A stretch of DNA of 9,684 nucleotides from Acidobacterium sp. (GCA_003152595.1 PMAM01000195.1:1-9684); one strand, 5' to 3'; shown: positions 1-6,965, counted from the first letter of the stretch. The notes: generated from the letters alone by a model not told the origin. Numbers and translations are program-made.

Positions 1-1043
1 CCGCCGTCGAGCGCGCGCGCGAGCAGGTGGCCGCACTCCTCCACTGCCGCCCCGCCGAAATCGTCTTCACCTCCTGCGGCACGGAGAGCGACAACACCGC
101 CATCTTCGGCATCCTGCGCCCGGGCGATCACCTCATCACCACCTCGATTGAGCATCACGCCGTGCTGCACGCCGCCGAAAAGGCCGAGGCGCGTGGTGTC
201 GAGGTCACGATTTTGTCGGTCGGACCCTCTGGTGTGATCGATCCCGCTGAAGTTCGCGCCGCTCTCAAGCCGAACACGAAGCTCATCAGCATCATGATGG
301 CCAACAACGAAACCGGGGTCATCCAGCCGGTTGAGCAGATCGGCAAAATTGCAGCCGAATCCGGCGTCACGTTCCACACCGACGCGGTCCAGGCTGCCGG
401 CAAAATCCCCATCGACGTGGCGACCATTGGCTGCCACCTGCTCAGCATCTCCGGGCATAAGTTTCATGGGCCTCAGGGCATCGGCGTTCTTTATGTTCGC
501 CGCGGCACTCACTTCGAGCCGCTCGTCTTCGGCGGATCGCACGAGCGCCAGCGCCGAGCCGGCACTGAAAACGTCCCCGGCATCGTCGGCCTCGGCAAGG
601 CCTGCGAAATCGCCCTCGCCGCCCTAACAGACGGTACAGACGAGCGCATCGGCGTGCTGCGCGATCGCCTCGAGCAGGGTCTGCTCGCGCGCGTCGACGA
701 GTGCGGCATCAACGGTGCGGACCAGCCTCGCGTCCCCAACACAACGAACATTTATTTCGATCATCTCGAAGGCGAAGCGCTCGTGATTGCTCTGGACCTG
801 AAGGGCCTCGCCGTTTCGGGTGGATCGGCCTGCAGCTCTGGCTCTCCCGAGCCCTCGCATGTCCTCAATTCGATGGGAATCCCCCAGGCTCGCGCGCGCG
901 CCAGCCTGCGCTTCAGCCTCTCTCGCCTCACCACCGATGAGGACGTCGACGCAGCCATCGCTCTCGTCCCCGGAGCCGTGGCCCACCTGCGCGAACTGTC
1001 CCCGGTCTACAAGAGGCACCTCGCCGAAGCCGCCACCAAGTAA
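1..1043 (+). CDS. Cysteine desulfurase, NifS/IscS-type class V aminotransferase (5' partial)
   Basis: This PLP enzyme takes sulfur from L-cysteine as a protein-bound persulfide, giving alanine, and supplies Fe-S cluster assembly or tRNA thiolation in the cytoplasm. The reading frame is open from base 3 and 346 codons remain; family members are about 380-400 residues, so roughly 40 N-terminal residues, including the usual opening around YLDNNATTP, lie left of the window. Visible landmarks in order are CGTESDN, the EHHAV histidine, NNETGVIQP, the PLP-contacting TDAVQAAGK, the Schiff-base lysine in SGHKFHGPQG (codon 459-461), RAGTENVPG, and the persulfide cysteine in GGSACSSGSPEPSHVL (codon 831-833). 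The SSGSPEPSH loop resembles group I NifS/IscS/YrvO proteins. I cannot choose between NifS, IscS and a dedicated MnmA partner, so no symbol is given. It converges on ahcY 56 bp downstream and is separated from it by a hairpin. Confidence 0.93.
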   Translation, partial: AVERAREQVAALLHCRPAEIVFTSCGTESDNTAIFGILRPGDHLITTSIEHHAVLHAAEKAEARGVEVTILSVGPSGVIDPAEVRAALKPNTKLISIMMANNETGVIQPVEQIGKIAAESGVTFHTDAVQAAGKIPIDVATIGCHLLSISGHKFHGPQGIGVLYVRRGTHFEPLVFGGSHERQRRAGTENVPGIVGLGKACEIALAALTDGTDERIGVLRDRLEQGLLARVDECGINGADQPRVPNTTNIYFDHLEGEALVIALDLKGLAVSGGSACSSGSPEPSHVLNSMGIPQARARASLRFSLSRLTTDEDVDAAIALVPGAVAHLRELSPVYKRHLAEAATK

Positions 1044-1046
1044 GAA

Positions 1047-1083
1047 GGCGCGGCGTTCATCCGAACGCCGCGCCCGTTGTTTT
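1047..1083 (+). terminator. Rho-independent terminator after the cysteine desulfurase
   Basis: A perfect 12-bp stem (1047-1058 paired with 1063-1074) closes a 4-base loop, starts 3 bases after the TAA stop and is followed by the T-rich CGTTGTTTT ending at 1083. It sits between convergent genes. Read from the other strand, the hairpin is followed only by TTCTTA, so termination of ahcY transcripts here is possible but less supported. Confidence 0.85.
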
Positions 1084-1104
1084 AGCTGACTGCTGTCCGC
1101 TAGT
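1084..1104. repeat. Heptamer-period GCTNNC repeat at the 3' end of ahcY
   Basis: Three adjacent 7-mers, AGCTGAC, TGCTGTC and CGCTAGT, follow the terminator, and the last overlaps the ahcY stop codon (1100-1102). The 16-mer at 1085-1100 matches the one at 5900-5915 after truA at 14 of 16 positions, in the same orientation relative to the upstream gene. The function is unknown; it looks like a short copy of a dispersed intergenic repeat. Confidence 0.5.
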
Positions 1105-2545
1105 ACCGGTAGTGCTCGCTCTTGTACGGCCCCTCGGGCGCAACCCCGATGTATTCCGCCTGCTCCCTGGTCAGCTTCGTCAGCTTCACACCGATTTTCT
1201 CAAGGTGCAGTCGCGCCACTTCCTCGTCCAGCTTCTTCGGCAGCGTGTAGACGTCGATCGCGTAGGTGTCCTTGTTCCTCCACAGGTCGAGCTGCGCCAG
1301 CGTCTGGTTCGAGAAGCTGTTGCTCATCACGAAGCTCGGGTGCCCCGTCGCGCAGCCCAGGTTCACCAGCCGCCCTTCCGCTAGGATGAAGATGCTGTGC
1401 TCCGGCTTCTTGCCCTCCGCCGGGAACGTATACATGTCCACCTGCGGCTTAATGTTCAGCTTTTTCACGCCCGCAGCGTGGTTCAGTGGATCCATCTGAA
1501 TCTCGTTATCGAAGTGGCCGATGTTGCACACGATCGCCTGGTCCTTCATCGCCTTCATGTGGTCCAGGGTGATGATGTCCACGTTGCCCGTGCAGGTCAC
1601 GTAGATATCGCCGCGCCCCAGCGTGTCCTCGATCGTCGTGACTTCGAACCCTTCCATCGCGGCCTGCAACGCGTTGATTGGATCGATCTCCGTCACGATC
1701 ACGCGCGCGCCCATACCGCGCAGCGAGTGCGCCGAGCCCTTGCCCACGTCGCCATACCCGCAAACCACCGCCACCTTACCCGCCACCATCACGTCGGTTG
1801 CACGCTTGATGCCGTCCGCCAGCGACTCGCGGCAGCCATACAGGTTGTCGAACTTCGACTTTGTCACCGAGTCGTTCACGTTGATCGCCGGCACCAGCAG
1901 CTTGCCCACTTCCTTCATCTTGTAGAGCCGGTGCACGCCGGTCGTCGTCTCTTCGGAAACGCCGCGCCACTCCTTCACGACCTTGTGCCAGTACTGCTTG
2001 TCTTCGGCGTAAACGTTCTTCAGCAACTTCTTGATGACCGCTTCTTCCTCGCTCGTCGAAGGCGAATCGACCCACTTGTCGCCATCTTCTAACTCGTAAC
2101 CTTTGTGGATCAACAGCGTCGCATCGCCACCGTCATCGACGATCAGCTGCGGCCCTTTGCCCTCGCCGTGGCTCAGCGCCTGCAGCGTGCACCACCAGTA
2201 CTCTTCGAGGCTCTCGCCTTTCCACGCGAACACCGGCGTTCCCGCCGCGGCAATGGCCGCCGCTGCGTGGTCCTGCGTGGAGAAGATGTTGCAGCTCGCC
2301 CAGCGCACCGTCGCGCCCAGATCCTTCAGCGTCTCGATCAGCACCGCGGTCTGAATGGTCATGTGCAGCGAGCCGGAAACGCGCACGCCCTTCAGCGGCT
2401 TCTCCGCGGAATACTTATGGCGAATCGCCATCAGGCCCGGCATCTCGGACTCGGCGATCGTAATCTCTTTGCGCCCCCAGTCGGCCAGCTTCATGTCGGC
2501 GACTTTGTACGGAGCAGTATTGCGTTCAACGGCGGCAGTAGCCAT
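1100..2545 (-). CDS. ahcY: S-adenosyl-L-homocysteine hydrolase (adenosylhomocysteinase)
   Basis: This cytosolic NAD-dependent enzyme reversibly splits S-adenosylhomocysteine into adenosine and homocysteine, removing the product inhibitor of methyltransferases and feeding the activated methyl cycle. The 481-residue protein is full length for the bacterial form, including the roughly 40-residue insertion at about 146-190 that is absent from animal enzymes. Catalytic residues align with the human enzyme: Asp137/138 in VDDGGD, Glu199 in SEETTTGVH, Lys229 and Asp233 in NDSVTKSKFDN, and Cys238 in YGCRE. The NAD-binding GYGDVGKG loop is at 263-270, CNIGHFDNE follows, and the C-terminus ends in the typical HYRY. 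The ATG start is supported by AGGAG at 2557-2561, 11 bases upstream. It lies 147 bp downstream of the amidohydrolase on the same strand and probably has its own promoter. No SAH riboswitch core is visible upstream. Confidence 0.98.
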   Translation of the reverse strand: MATAAVERNTAPYKVADMKLADWGRKEITIAESEMPGLMAIRHKYSAEKPLKGVRVSGSLHMTIQTAVLIETLKDLGATVRWASCNIFSTQDHAAAAIAAAGTPVFAWKGESLEEYWWCTLQALSHGEGKGPQLIVDDGGDATLLIHKGYELEDGDKWVDSPSTSEEEAVIKKLLKNVYAEDKQYWHKVVKEWRGVSEETTTGVHRLYKMKEVGKLLVPAINVNDSVTKSKFDNLYGCRESLADGIKRATDVMVAGKVAVVCGYGDVGKGSAHSLRGMGARVIVTEIDPINALQAAMEGFEVTTIEDTLGRGDIYVTCTGNVDIITLDHMKAMKDQAIVCNIGHFDNEIQMDPLNHAAGVKKLNIKPQVDMYTFPAEGKKPEHSIFILAEGRLVNLGCATGHPSFVMSNSFSNQTLAQLDLWRNKDTYAIDVYTLPKKLDEEVARLHLEKIGVKLTKLTREQAEYIGVAPEGPYKSEHYRY

Positions 2546-2692
2546 AGTCAGGGGATCTCCTGTATCTGATCTCGTTACGCTATCCCTTTAATTGTAACTG
2601 GGCCGCCCCGGCCTCCCCGCCGATTTTCACTGGATTGCGGCAGGTTGGCGTTCAATGGCTTCTCCCCGCCTCTGAACGTGGCCTGACAAGGG
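2546..2692 (-). other. Intergenic leader region of ahcY
   Basis: This 147-bp gap holds the ahcY Shine-Dalgarno (AGGAG, 2557-2561). A -10-like TACAAT lies on the minus strand at 2591-2596, but no recognisable -35 sits 16-18 bp upstream of it. Two weak hairpins occur near the amidohydrolase end: CCTGAC/GTCAGG (2682-2687 with 2692-2697, overlapping the stop codon) and CGTTCA/TGAACG (2649-2654 with 2673-2678). Neither has a T tract. No gene is seen. Confidence 0.35.
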
Positions 2693-4432
2693 TCAGGGCC
2701 TGGCGGCCTGGGGCTGCAGGTAGACCGTCCTCCCACCCACCACCGTCCGCAGCACTCGCGTTCCCAGAATCTCTTTCGGTGCCACTTTCGTCAGATCACG
2801 GTCCAGCACCACAAAGTCCGCAACATACCCCGGCGCGAGCTTCCCCTTCCACGTCTCCGCAAACTCGGCGTAGGACGACCCCTGGGTGTACGCGTACAGC
2901 GTCTCCCCAATCGTCAGTTTCTGCTCCGGATGAAACGTCGCCGTCCCCGCCTCATTCATCCGTGTCACGCCCGCATAGACGCCGCGAAAGGGCGCGATCG
3001 GCTCCACCGGATAATCCGTCCCAAAGGCCAGGGGCACGCCTGCGTCCAGAAACGATTTCCACGCGTACGCATACTTCTCCCGCTCCGGGCCCAGCCGCTG
3101 TCCCGCCCACGCCATGTCAGTCAGCAGATGATTGGGCTGCATCGATGCAATCACGCCGAGCTGTTTATAGCGGACGAAATCCCCAGGGCTCACCACCTGG
3201 CTGTGCTCGATGCGAAAACGCAAATCGCGGCCATGCATCTCGAAAGAACGTCCCGCGATCGGAGTGACAACCTGCGGCGGAATCGGACCCGACGGCACCG
3301 CTGCCTCCGCCTGCGCAAACGTAGTCAGAGCCATATCGACCGCGCGATCCCCAATGGCGTGAAATCCCAGTTGGAAGCCCGCTTTCGCCCGCTCCACCGC
3401 CATCGCGTTGAGCTGCTCCTGCGTGTAGCGCGGAATTCCCGAGTTCCCGGGATCGTCGGCATAGGGCAAGTGCATCGCCGCCGTGCGCGACCCCAGCGAT
3501 CCATCCATGAACCCCTTCAGCATCGTCGCGTGCAGCATCCGATCCGTCGCCGGATGGTGCGCCGCCTGCTCCTTCTCGACGCTTATCGGATCGCCGAACC
3601 GCAGCCACTCCGCAATCCGCAGCGGCAGCTTGTCCTCCTTCTCCATCTGCTCGAAGACCAGGAAATCATCCCAGTCGGAAAGGTCCTGCACTGACGTCAC
3701 GCCGTGCGAAATCGCGTCCTCAATGGCCAACTCCAGACCATTCCTGCGCAGTTCGGGCGACGGAGGAGGCACATCCACCAGCCCCTGCGCCGTCTCGCGT
3801 AAAATTCCTGTCGCCTCGCCCTGTGCGTCGCGATCGATCTTTCCGCCCTGCGGATCCTTCGTCTCTTTCGTGATTCCCGCCGCCTGCAACGCCACCGAAT
3901 CCGCCACAGCAATATGTCCATCCATCCGAACAAAAATCGCCGGATGCCCCTCGGCAGCCGCATCGATGTCGGCCTTGTCGGGCAGTTTTCCGCCAGCCCA
4001 CAGCGTGTGATCCCAGCCGCCGCCGCTCAGCCACTGCCCTGGCGCAGCCTTCTCCGCGGCCGTGCGAATCCGCTGCTGCATCTCGGCCAGCGACTTCACC
4101 CCGATCAGGTCCACCGACAGCCTGATCTTCCCGGCAGCGCCCAGATGCGTGTGCGCGTCGTTGAATCCCGGCATCACAAACGCCCCGCCCAGATCGACCA
4201 TCTGCGTCTTCGTGCCTTTGTATTTCGCTGTGATCGAGGAGTCGTCGCCAACGGCAAGAATCTCTCCGTGCGACACCGCAATCGCCGACACCCGCTGCGG
4301 ATGCGCGCTCTCCAGATCGACTCCGGTCAGAATGTTGCCGTGATAGTAGATCGCATCTGCGGCCGGTCCGCTCTGCGCAAATGCCGGCGCGGCCGCCATC
4401 ACAACAGCCAACACAATTCCGAATGCTCTCAC
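2693..4432 (-). CDS. Exported YtcJ-like metal-dependent amidohydrolase (amidohydrolase family 3)
   Basis: The 579-residue protein belongs to the amidohydrolase superfamily, whose TIM-barrel enzymes use one or two metal ions to hydrolyse amide, ester or ring C-N bonds; the substrate cannot be read from sequence. A signal peptide (residues 1-20, cleavage likely after AFA) places it in the periplasm or outside. Family marks are the N-terminal beta-sandwich segment (about 28-85), metal-binding His94 and His96 in PGFNDAHTHL, Lys306 in LKGFMDGSLGSR as the candidate bridging lysine, His358 in FHAIGDRAVD, His410 in RIEHSQ, and Asp473 in FGTDYPVEP. The C-terminal PGYVADFVVLDRD returns to the sandwich domain, so the domain set looks complete. 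The start is GTG, chosen because it begins the signal peptide; the frame stays open further upstream and no good Shine-Dalgarno is visible. It follows the M20 peptidase gene by 69 bp, so cotranscription is plausible. Confidence 0.93.
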   Translation of the reverse strand: MRAFGIVLAVVMAAAPAFAQSGPAADAIYYHGNILTGVDLESAHPQRVSAIAVSHGEILAVGDDSSITAKYKGTKTQMVDLGGAFVMPGFNDAHTHLGAAGKIRLSVDLIGVKSLAEMQQRIRTAAEKAAPGQWLSGGGWDHTLWAGGKLPDKADIDAAAEGHPAIFVRMDGHIAVADSVALQAAGITKETKDPQGGKIDRDAQGEATGILRETAQGLVDVPPPSPELRRNGLELAIEDAISHGVTSVQDLSDWDDFLVFEQMEKEDKLPLRIAEWLRFGDPISVEKEQAAHHPATDRMLHATMLKGFMDGSLGSRTAAMHLPYADDPGNSGIPRYTQEQLNAMAVERAKAGFQLGFHAIGDRAVDMALTTFAQAEAAVPSGPIPPQVVTPIAGRSFEMHGRDLRFRIEHSQVVSPGDFVRYKQLGVIASMQPNHLLTDMAWAGQRLGPEREKYAYAWKSFLDAGVPLAFGTDYPVEPIAPFRGVYAGVTRMNEAGTATFHPEQKLTIGETLYAYTQGSSYAEFAETWKGKLAPGYVADFVVLDRDLTKVAPKEILGTRVLRTVVGGRTVYLQPQAARP

Positions 4433-4458
4433 GCAAGCCAGTCTAAATAACCTGACGG

Positions 4459-4497
4459 CTCTGCGAGCCTCTGTGCTCTCCCTGTGCCCGGTGGGTG
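4459..4497. repeat. CTCTGNG-type short repeat remnant
   Basis: The gap between the M20 and amidohydrolase genes contains CTCTGCGAGC followed directly by CTCTGTGCTC, then TCCCTGTGCC and GGTGGGTGA, an imperfect 10-11 bp period. It resembles the degenerate CTCTGTG-rich intergenic repeats seen in several bacterial phyla. That likeness is from memory. No hairpin or promoter was recognised in it. Confidence 0.35.
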
Positions 4498-4501
4498 AAC
4501 G

Positions 4502-5716
4502 CTACCCCGCCGCCGCCAGCAACAGCAACAGGATGCGCTTCAGCCCCAGATCCCGTCCTCTGGCGTCGTACCACTCCCCATACGTATGAATGCCGCCACC
4601 CTCGCCGCCGCCGCCGATGCTCACCGCCGGCACGCCCAGCGACAGCGGAATATTCGCGTCCGTCGATGCCAGCCGCATCTCGGTCCGAATGGCCAGGTGC
4701 CGATCCACCGCCTCCACCAGCGCCATCAACTCCGATCCCGCCGGCAACCGCCCCGCGGGCCGGTCCCCAATCTTGTCAATGGTGAACCGAACCGCGCCTG
4801 CTTCGCCGCGCCCCGGGTTCGCCTCCAGCACCACATCCTCCACCGCTCGATGCAGCTCCACTTCGAGCCGGATCAGCTGCTCTGGATCGGTCGATCGCAA
4901 ATCGAACCGCGCCGCCGCTCGCTCCGGAATCGCATTCACCGACGTCCCGCCATCAATCGTCCCCACATTCATCGTCGTCCGCGGAATATCCGGAAGCGTC
5001 ACCATCGAAAATCGCTGGATTGCCCGGCTCAGCAGCACAATCGGATTCGGCCTCCCCGCGTCGGTCCACGAGTGCCCGCCTGGTCCGGTGATCGTCACCA
5101 GATGCCGCTGGCTTCCCAGCGCATGGGTCACCGCCGATTCATGTCCTGCGCCGTCCAGCACGATGTGCGCGGCAATCGCGCTCTTCTCCATCGCCTCAGC
5201 ACGATAGATGTGGCGCATCCCGCGCAAATCGCCGTCGCCTTCCTCGCCCACATTGCCGACGAAGACCAGATCGCACGCAGTCGTGATGCCCGCCTGCCTG
5301 ATTGCGGCTGCGATCGCCAACATGGCTGCCACGCCGGCTGCGTTGTCGCACGCGCCGGGCGCGCTCAGCCGCGTGCCTTCTCGACGAACCGCAATCGGCG
5401 TTGCGGGAGGAAAAACTGTGTCGATGTGCGCTGACAGCAGCACGCGCCGTCCACTTGTCCCGGTGCCCCGCTGCGCGCCAATCGCATTCCCCACGTCATC
5501 GAGGCGCGGATTTTCCAGACCCAGCTCGCGAAAGCGCTCGCACAGCCACTCCGCCCGCGGCTTTTCCCCGAACGGCGGGGCTGGTACCGCGACCATCTCT
5601 GCCTGCCATTGCAGAATGCGCTGCTCCTGCAGGTGCAGCCACTGGAACGCCTGGTGCACGCGGCGATCCGCTGCGATCTGCGCGACACACGAAGCGGCGG
5701 GTGCAGGCGGGGCCAT
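4502..5716 (-). CDS. M20-family metallopeptidase (PepT/ArgE/CPG2-like)
   Basis: This is a probable two-zinc cytoplasmic exopeptidase or amidase that trims di- or tripeptides or N-acyl amino acids; the exact substrate is unknown. The 404-residue length is normal. Metal and catalytic residues appear in family order: His97 and Asp99 in LLSAHIDTV, bridging Asp124 in APGACDNAAG, Glu158 (general base) and Glu159 in GNVGEEGDGDLRG, Asp188 in VLDGAG, and His377 in GGGIHTYGEWYD. The lid or dimerisation domain lies between, with GPGGHSWTDAGRPNP at 211-225 and NVGTIDGGTSVNAIPE at 250-265. No signal peptide is seen: the N-terminus (MAPPAPAASC) is Ala/Pro-rich without a hydrophobic core. The ATG at 5716 lacks a clear Shine-Dalgarno, so the start is less certain than the family call. 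The gene lies 206 bp after truA and 69 bp before the exported amidohydrolase, a pairing that hints at peptide or amide scavenging. Confidence 0.93.
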   Translation of the reverse strand: MAPPAPAASCVAQIAADRRVHQAFQWLHLQEQRILQWQAEMVAVPAPPFGEKPRAEWLCERFRELGLENPRLDDVGNAIGAQRGTGTSGRRVLLSAHIDTVFPPATPIAVRREGTRLSAPGACDNAAGVAAMLAIAAAIRQAGITTACDLVFVGNVGEEGDGDLRGMRHIYRAEAMEKSAIAAHIVLDGAGHESAVTHALGSQRHLVTITGPGGHSWTDAGRPNPIVLLSRAIQRFSMVTLPDIPRTTMNVGTIDGGTSVNAIPERAAARFDLRSTDPEQLIRLEVELHRAVEDVVLEANPGRGEAGAVRFTIDKIGDRPAGRLPAGSELMALVEAVDRHLAIRTEMRLASTDANIPLSLGVPAVSIGGGGEGGGIHTYGEWYDARGRDLGLKRILLLLLAAAG

Positions 5717-5739
5717 CAGATTTTCAGCGTAGCGAACGG

Positions 5740-5755
5740 CGAGCAGAAAAGCGAG
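5740..5755 (-). repeat. 12-bp-unit repeat upstream of the M20 gene
   Basis: On the minus strand this reads CTCGCTTTTCTGCTCG, one 12-bp unit plus the start of the next. It matches the carA-upstream array at 9261-9276 at 14 of 16 positions. It ends 24 bp before the M20 start codon, so it would lie in the promoter or leader of that gene. Confidence 0.5.
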
Positions 5756-5800
5756 CTAAGAACCAGCAGAAAGCGGTCGGCAAAAGGCTTTTAGCGAGAC

Positions 5801-5894
5801 GCTGTTAGCAAAGAGCGGCTTAGCATCTCGCCTCGTTGCTCGCCTGCGCTCGGTGTTTGCCAGCAGCATCTCGCAACCGTCTTTCGCTAACAGC
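5801..5894. repeat. Inverted repeat and direct repeats in the truA-M20 gap
   Basis: GCTGTTAGC at 5801-5809 is exactly complementary to GCTAACAGC at 5886-5894, separated by 76 bases. Inside lie two copies of AGCATCTCGC (5822-5831 and 5865-5874) and closely spaced CTCG tetramers (5827, 5832, 5839, 5849). No open reading frame in this gap looks genuine. It could be a degenerate repeat cluster or a long-range RNA hairpin between the two minus-strand genes. Confidence 0.45.
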
Positions 5895-5919
5895 TATCCG
5901 CTAACCGCTGTCCGCCGCT
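5885..5919. repeat. Heptamer array downstream of truA
   Basis: Five consecutive 7-mers, CGCTAAC, AGCTATC, CGCTAAC, CGCTGTC and CGCCGCT, end 3 bases before the complement of the truA stop (5923-5925). The first four share NGCTNNC. The 16-mer at 5900-5915 matches 1085-1100 at 14 of 16 positions. In truA mRNA orientation the array starts immediately after the stop codon. Confidence 0.6.
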
Positions 5920-5922
5920 CCT

Positions 5923-6717
5923 TCAATACTCCACGCGATTCAGAAAGAGCCCTCGCGCCGGCGCAGTGGGGCCGGCCTCTCCCCGCGAACGCGCCTCCAG
6001 AATCGCCCCGATCTCCCCCGCTCCGCGCCCCACATCCACAAACGTTCCCACCAGATTTCGCACCATGTGGTGCAGAAATCCATTCCCGCGAACGCGATAG
6101 ATCAGCAACTCGCCCTCCTGCCGCCACTCGGACTCAAAAATCGTCCGCACATTCCCCGCACTCTCTCCCTGGCCCCCATCGTCGCCGGCCCGCCGTGTCG
6201 TCAAATCCGGATCGCTCGCCGCGAACGAGGTAAAGTCGTGCGTCCCCACCACCAGCGCCGCCGCTTCGTGCAGCCTCCCCACATCCAGCGGCCAGTTCAG
6301 CGCCCACGCAAACCGCGCCTCCCATGGCGGACAAATCTCCCCGCGCCAAATCCGATACTCATACGTCTTCGCCTTGGCCGAGTGCCGCGCGTGAAACTCC
6401 GCTTCCACCCGCTCCGCCCGCAGTACCCGGACCGATTCCGGCAGCTTCCGGTTCAGCGCTCGCCGCAGGTTCTCCTCCGGGATTGCCGCCTCCAGCCAGA
6501 ACGACGCCACTTGCCCCCGCGCGTGCACACCCGCATCCGTTCGTCCGCTCCCCTGCGGCAGCACGCGCTCGCCCGTCACCCGTCCGATCGCTTCCGCCAG
6601 CGTGCCCTGAATCGTTCCTCGATCCGGCTGCACCTGCCATCCATAGAAATCGGTGCCGTCATACGCCAGCGTCAGCTTCCAGTTCGAACCGGCCTCTGTC
6701 TCTTTTTCAGTCGCCAT
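5923..6717 (-). CDS. truA: tRNA pseudouridine(38-40) synthase TruA
   Basis: TruA isomerises uridines 38, 39 and 40 in the anticodon arm of many tRNAs to pseudouridine. At 264 residues it matches the usual family length. The conserved N-terminal YDGTDFYGWQ is at 19-28, the catalytic Asp61 lies in GSGRTDAGVHARGQV, the KTYEYRIW motif with its active-site-stacking tyrosine is at 117-124, GTHDFTSF is at 158-165, and the C-terminal GNGFLHHMVRNLVG is at 211-224. A hydrophilic, Gly-rich stretch (RRAGDDGGQGESAGN, about 175-189) sits in a loop that varies across the family. The ATG start gives a short charged extension (MATEKETEAGSN) before the first strand, and no clear Shine-Dalgarno is seen upstream. 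The gene diverges from the TolC-family gene; the iterated repeat cluster follows its stop. Confidence 0.97.
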   Translation of the reverse strand: MATEKETEAGSNWKLTLAYDGTDFYGWQVQPDRGTIQGTLAEAIGRVTGERVLPQGSGRTDAGVHARGQVASFWLEAAIPEENLRRALNRKLPESVRVLRAERVEAEFHARHSAKAKTYEYRIWRGEICPPWEARFAWALNWPLDVGRLHEAAALVVGTHDFTSFAASDPDLTTRRAGDDGGQGESAGNVRTIFESEWRQEGELLIYRVRGNGFLHHMVRNLVGTFVDVGRGAGEIGAILEARSRGEAGPTAPARGLFLNRVEY

Positions 6718-6733
6718 GGCTTAACTTTTTGTG

Positions 6734-6757
6734 ACGATTTGTCGCACGATTTTCCGC
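6734..6757. repeat. 12-bp tandem repeat in the truA-TolC divergent region
   Basis: ACGATTTGTCGC (6734-6745) is followed directly by ACGATTTTCCGC (6746-6757), identical at 10 of 12 positions. It lies 17 bp from the truA start codon and upstream of the TolC promoter candidate. Two adjacent sites one helical turn apart could bind a regulator, but no known operator is recognised. Confidence 0.4.
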
Positions 6758-6793
6758 ATCGCAGCTTCTTCCGGAACCATCGAATCGCTACGA

Positions 6794-6799
6794 TATACT
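6794..6799 (+). promoter_or_regulatory. Candidate -10 element for the TolC-family gene
   Basis: TATACT in GATATACTC matches the sigma-70 -10 consensus at five of six positions in an AT-richer part of the divergent region. No convincing -35 lies 16-19 bp upstream, where the sequence reads TTCCGGAA. Use of this element would give a leader of about 170 bases. Confidence 0.3.
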
Positions 6800-6813
6800 C
6801 AGCTTTCCTGATT

Positions 6814-6829
6814 GTTTACGAGTTTACGG
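6814..6829. repeat. 8-bp tandem repeat GTTTACGA/GTTTACGG
   Basis: Two adjacent 8-mers differ only in the last base. They lie just downstream of the candidate TATACT element, where a bound repressor could act. This is a short match and could be chance. Confidence 0.3.
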
Positions 6830-6965
6830 AACCGGGCGGAGGGTCGCCTCGTATTCGAGAGAAGCCAAAACGGTTTTTTGCGGCCCTGGAGCGCGCATTC
6901 CGCCTGCATGCGAAGCGCAGCCTGCGCCCTCGTTCATTGAACTGCAGTTGCCCTGCCAGAGGAGT

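Noticed and set aside
10..22. Alternating GC tract (GCGCGCGC) as a Z-DNA signal
   Set aside because: It is short and lies in coding sequence (Glu-Arg-Ala-Arg codons), so codon bias explains it.
2546..2692. Possible SAH riboswitch upstream of ahcY
   Set aside because: I looked on the minus strand for the conserved core of the ahcY motif (GCGCUGCRA and AGGCUCG-like segments) and did not find it. A covariance-model scan would settle it.
2682..2697. Hairpin at the amidohydrolase stop as a terminator
   Set aside because: The stem is only 6 bp, it overlaps the stop codon, and no T tract follows in the direction of transcription.
5717..5922. CRISPR array or small gene in the truA-M20 gap
   Set aside because: The repeats are 7-16 bp, irregular and without unique spacers. 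No open frame there has a start with a ribosome binding site or a recognisable product.
6908..6940. Ten-codon leader ORF (MRSAACALVH) upstream of the TolC gene
   Set aside because: It has no well-placed Shine-Dalgarno and no adjacent attenuator-like structure; a short ORF like this is expected by chance.
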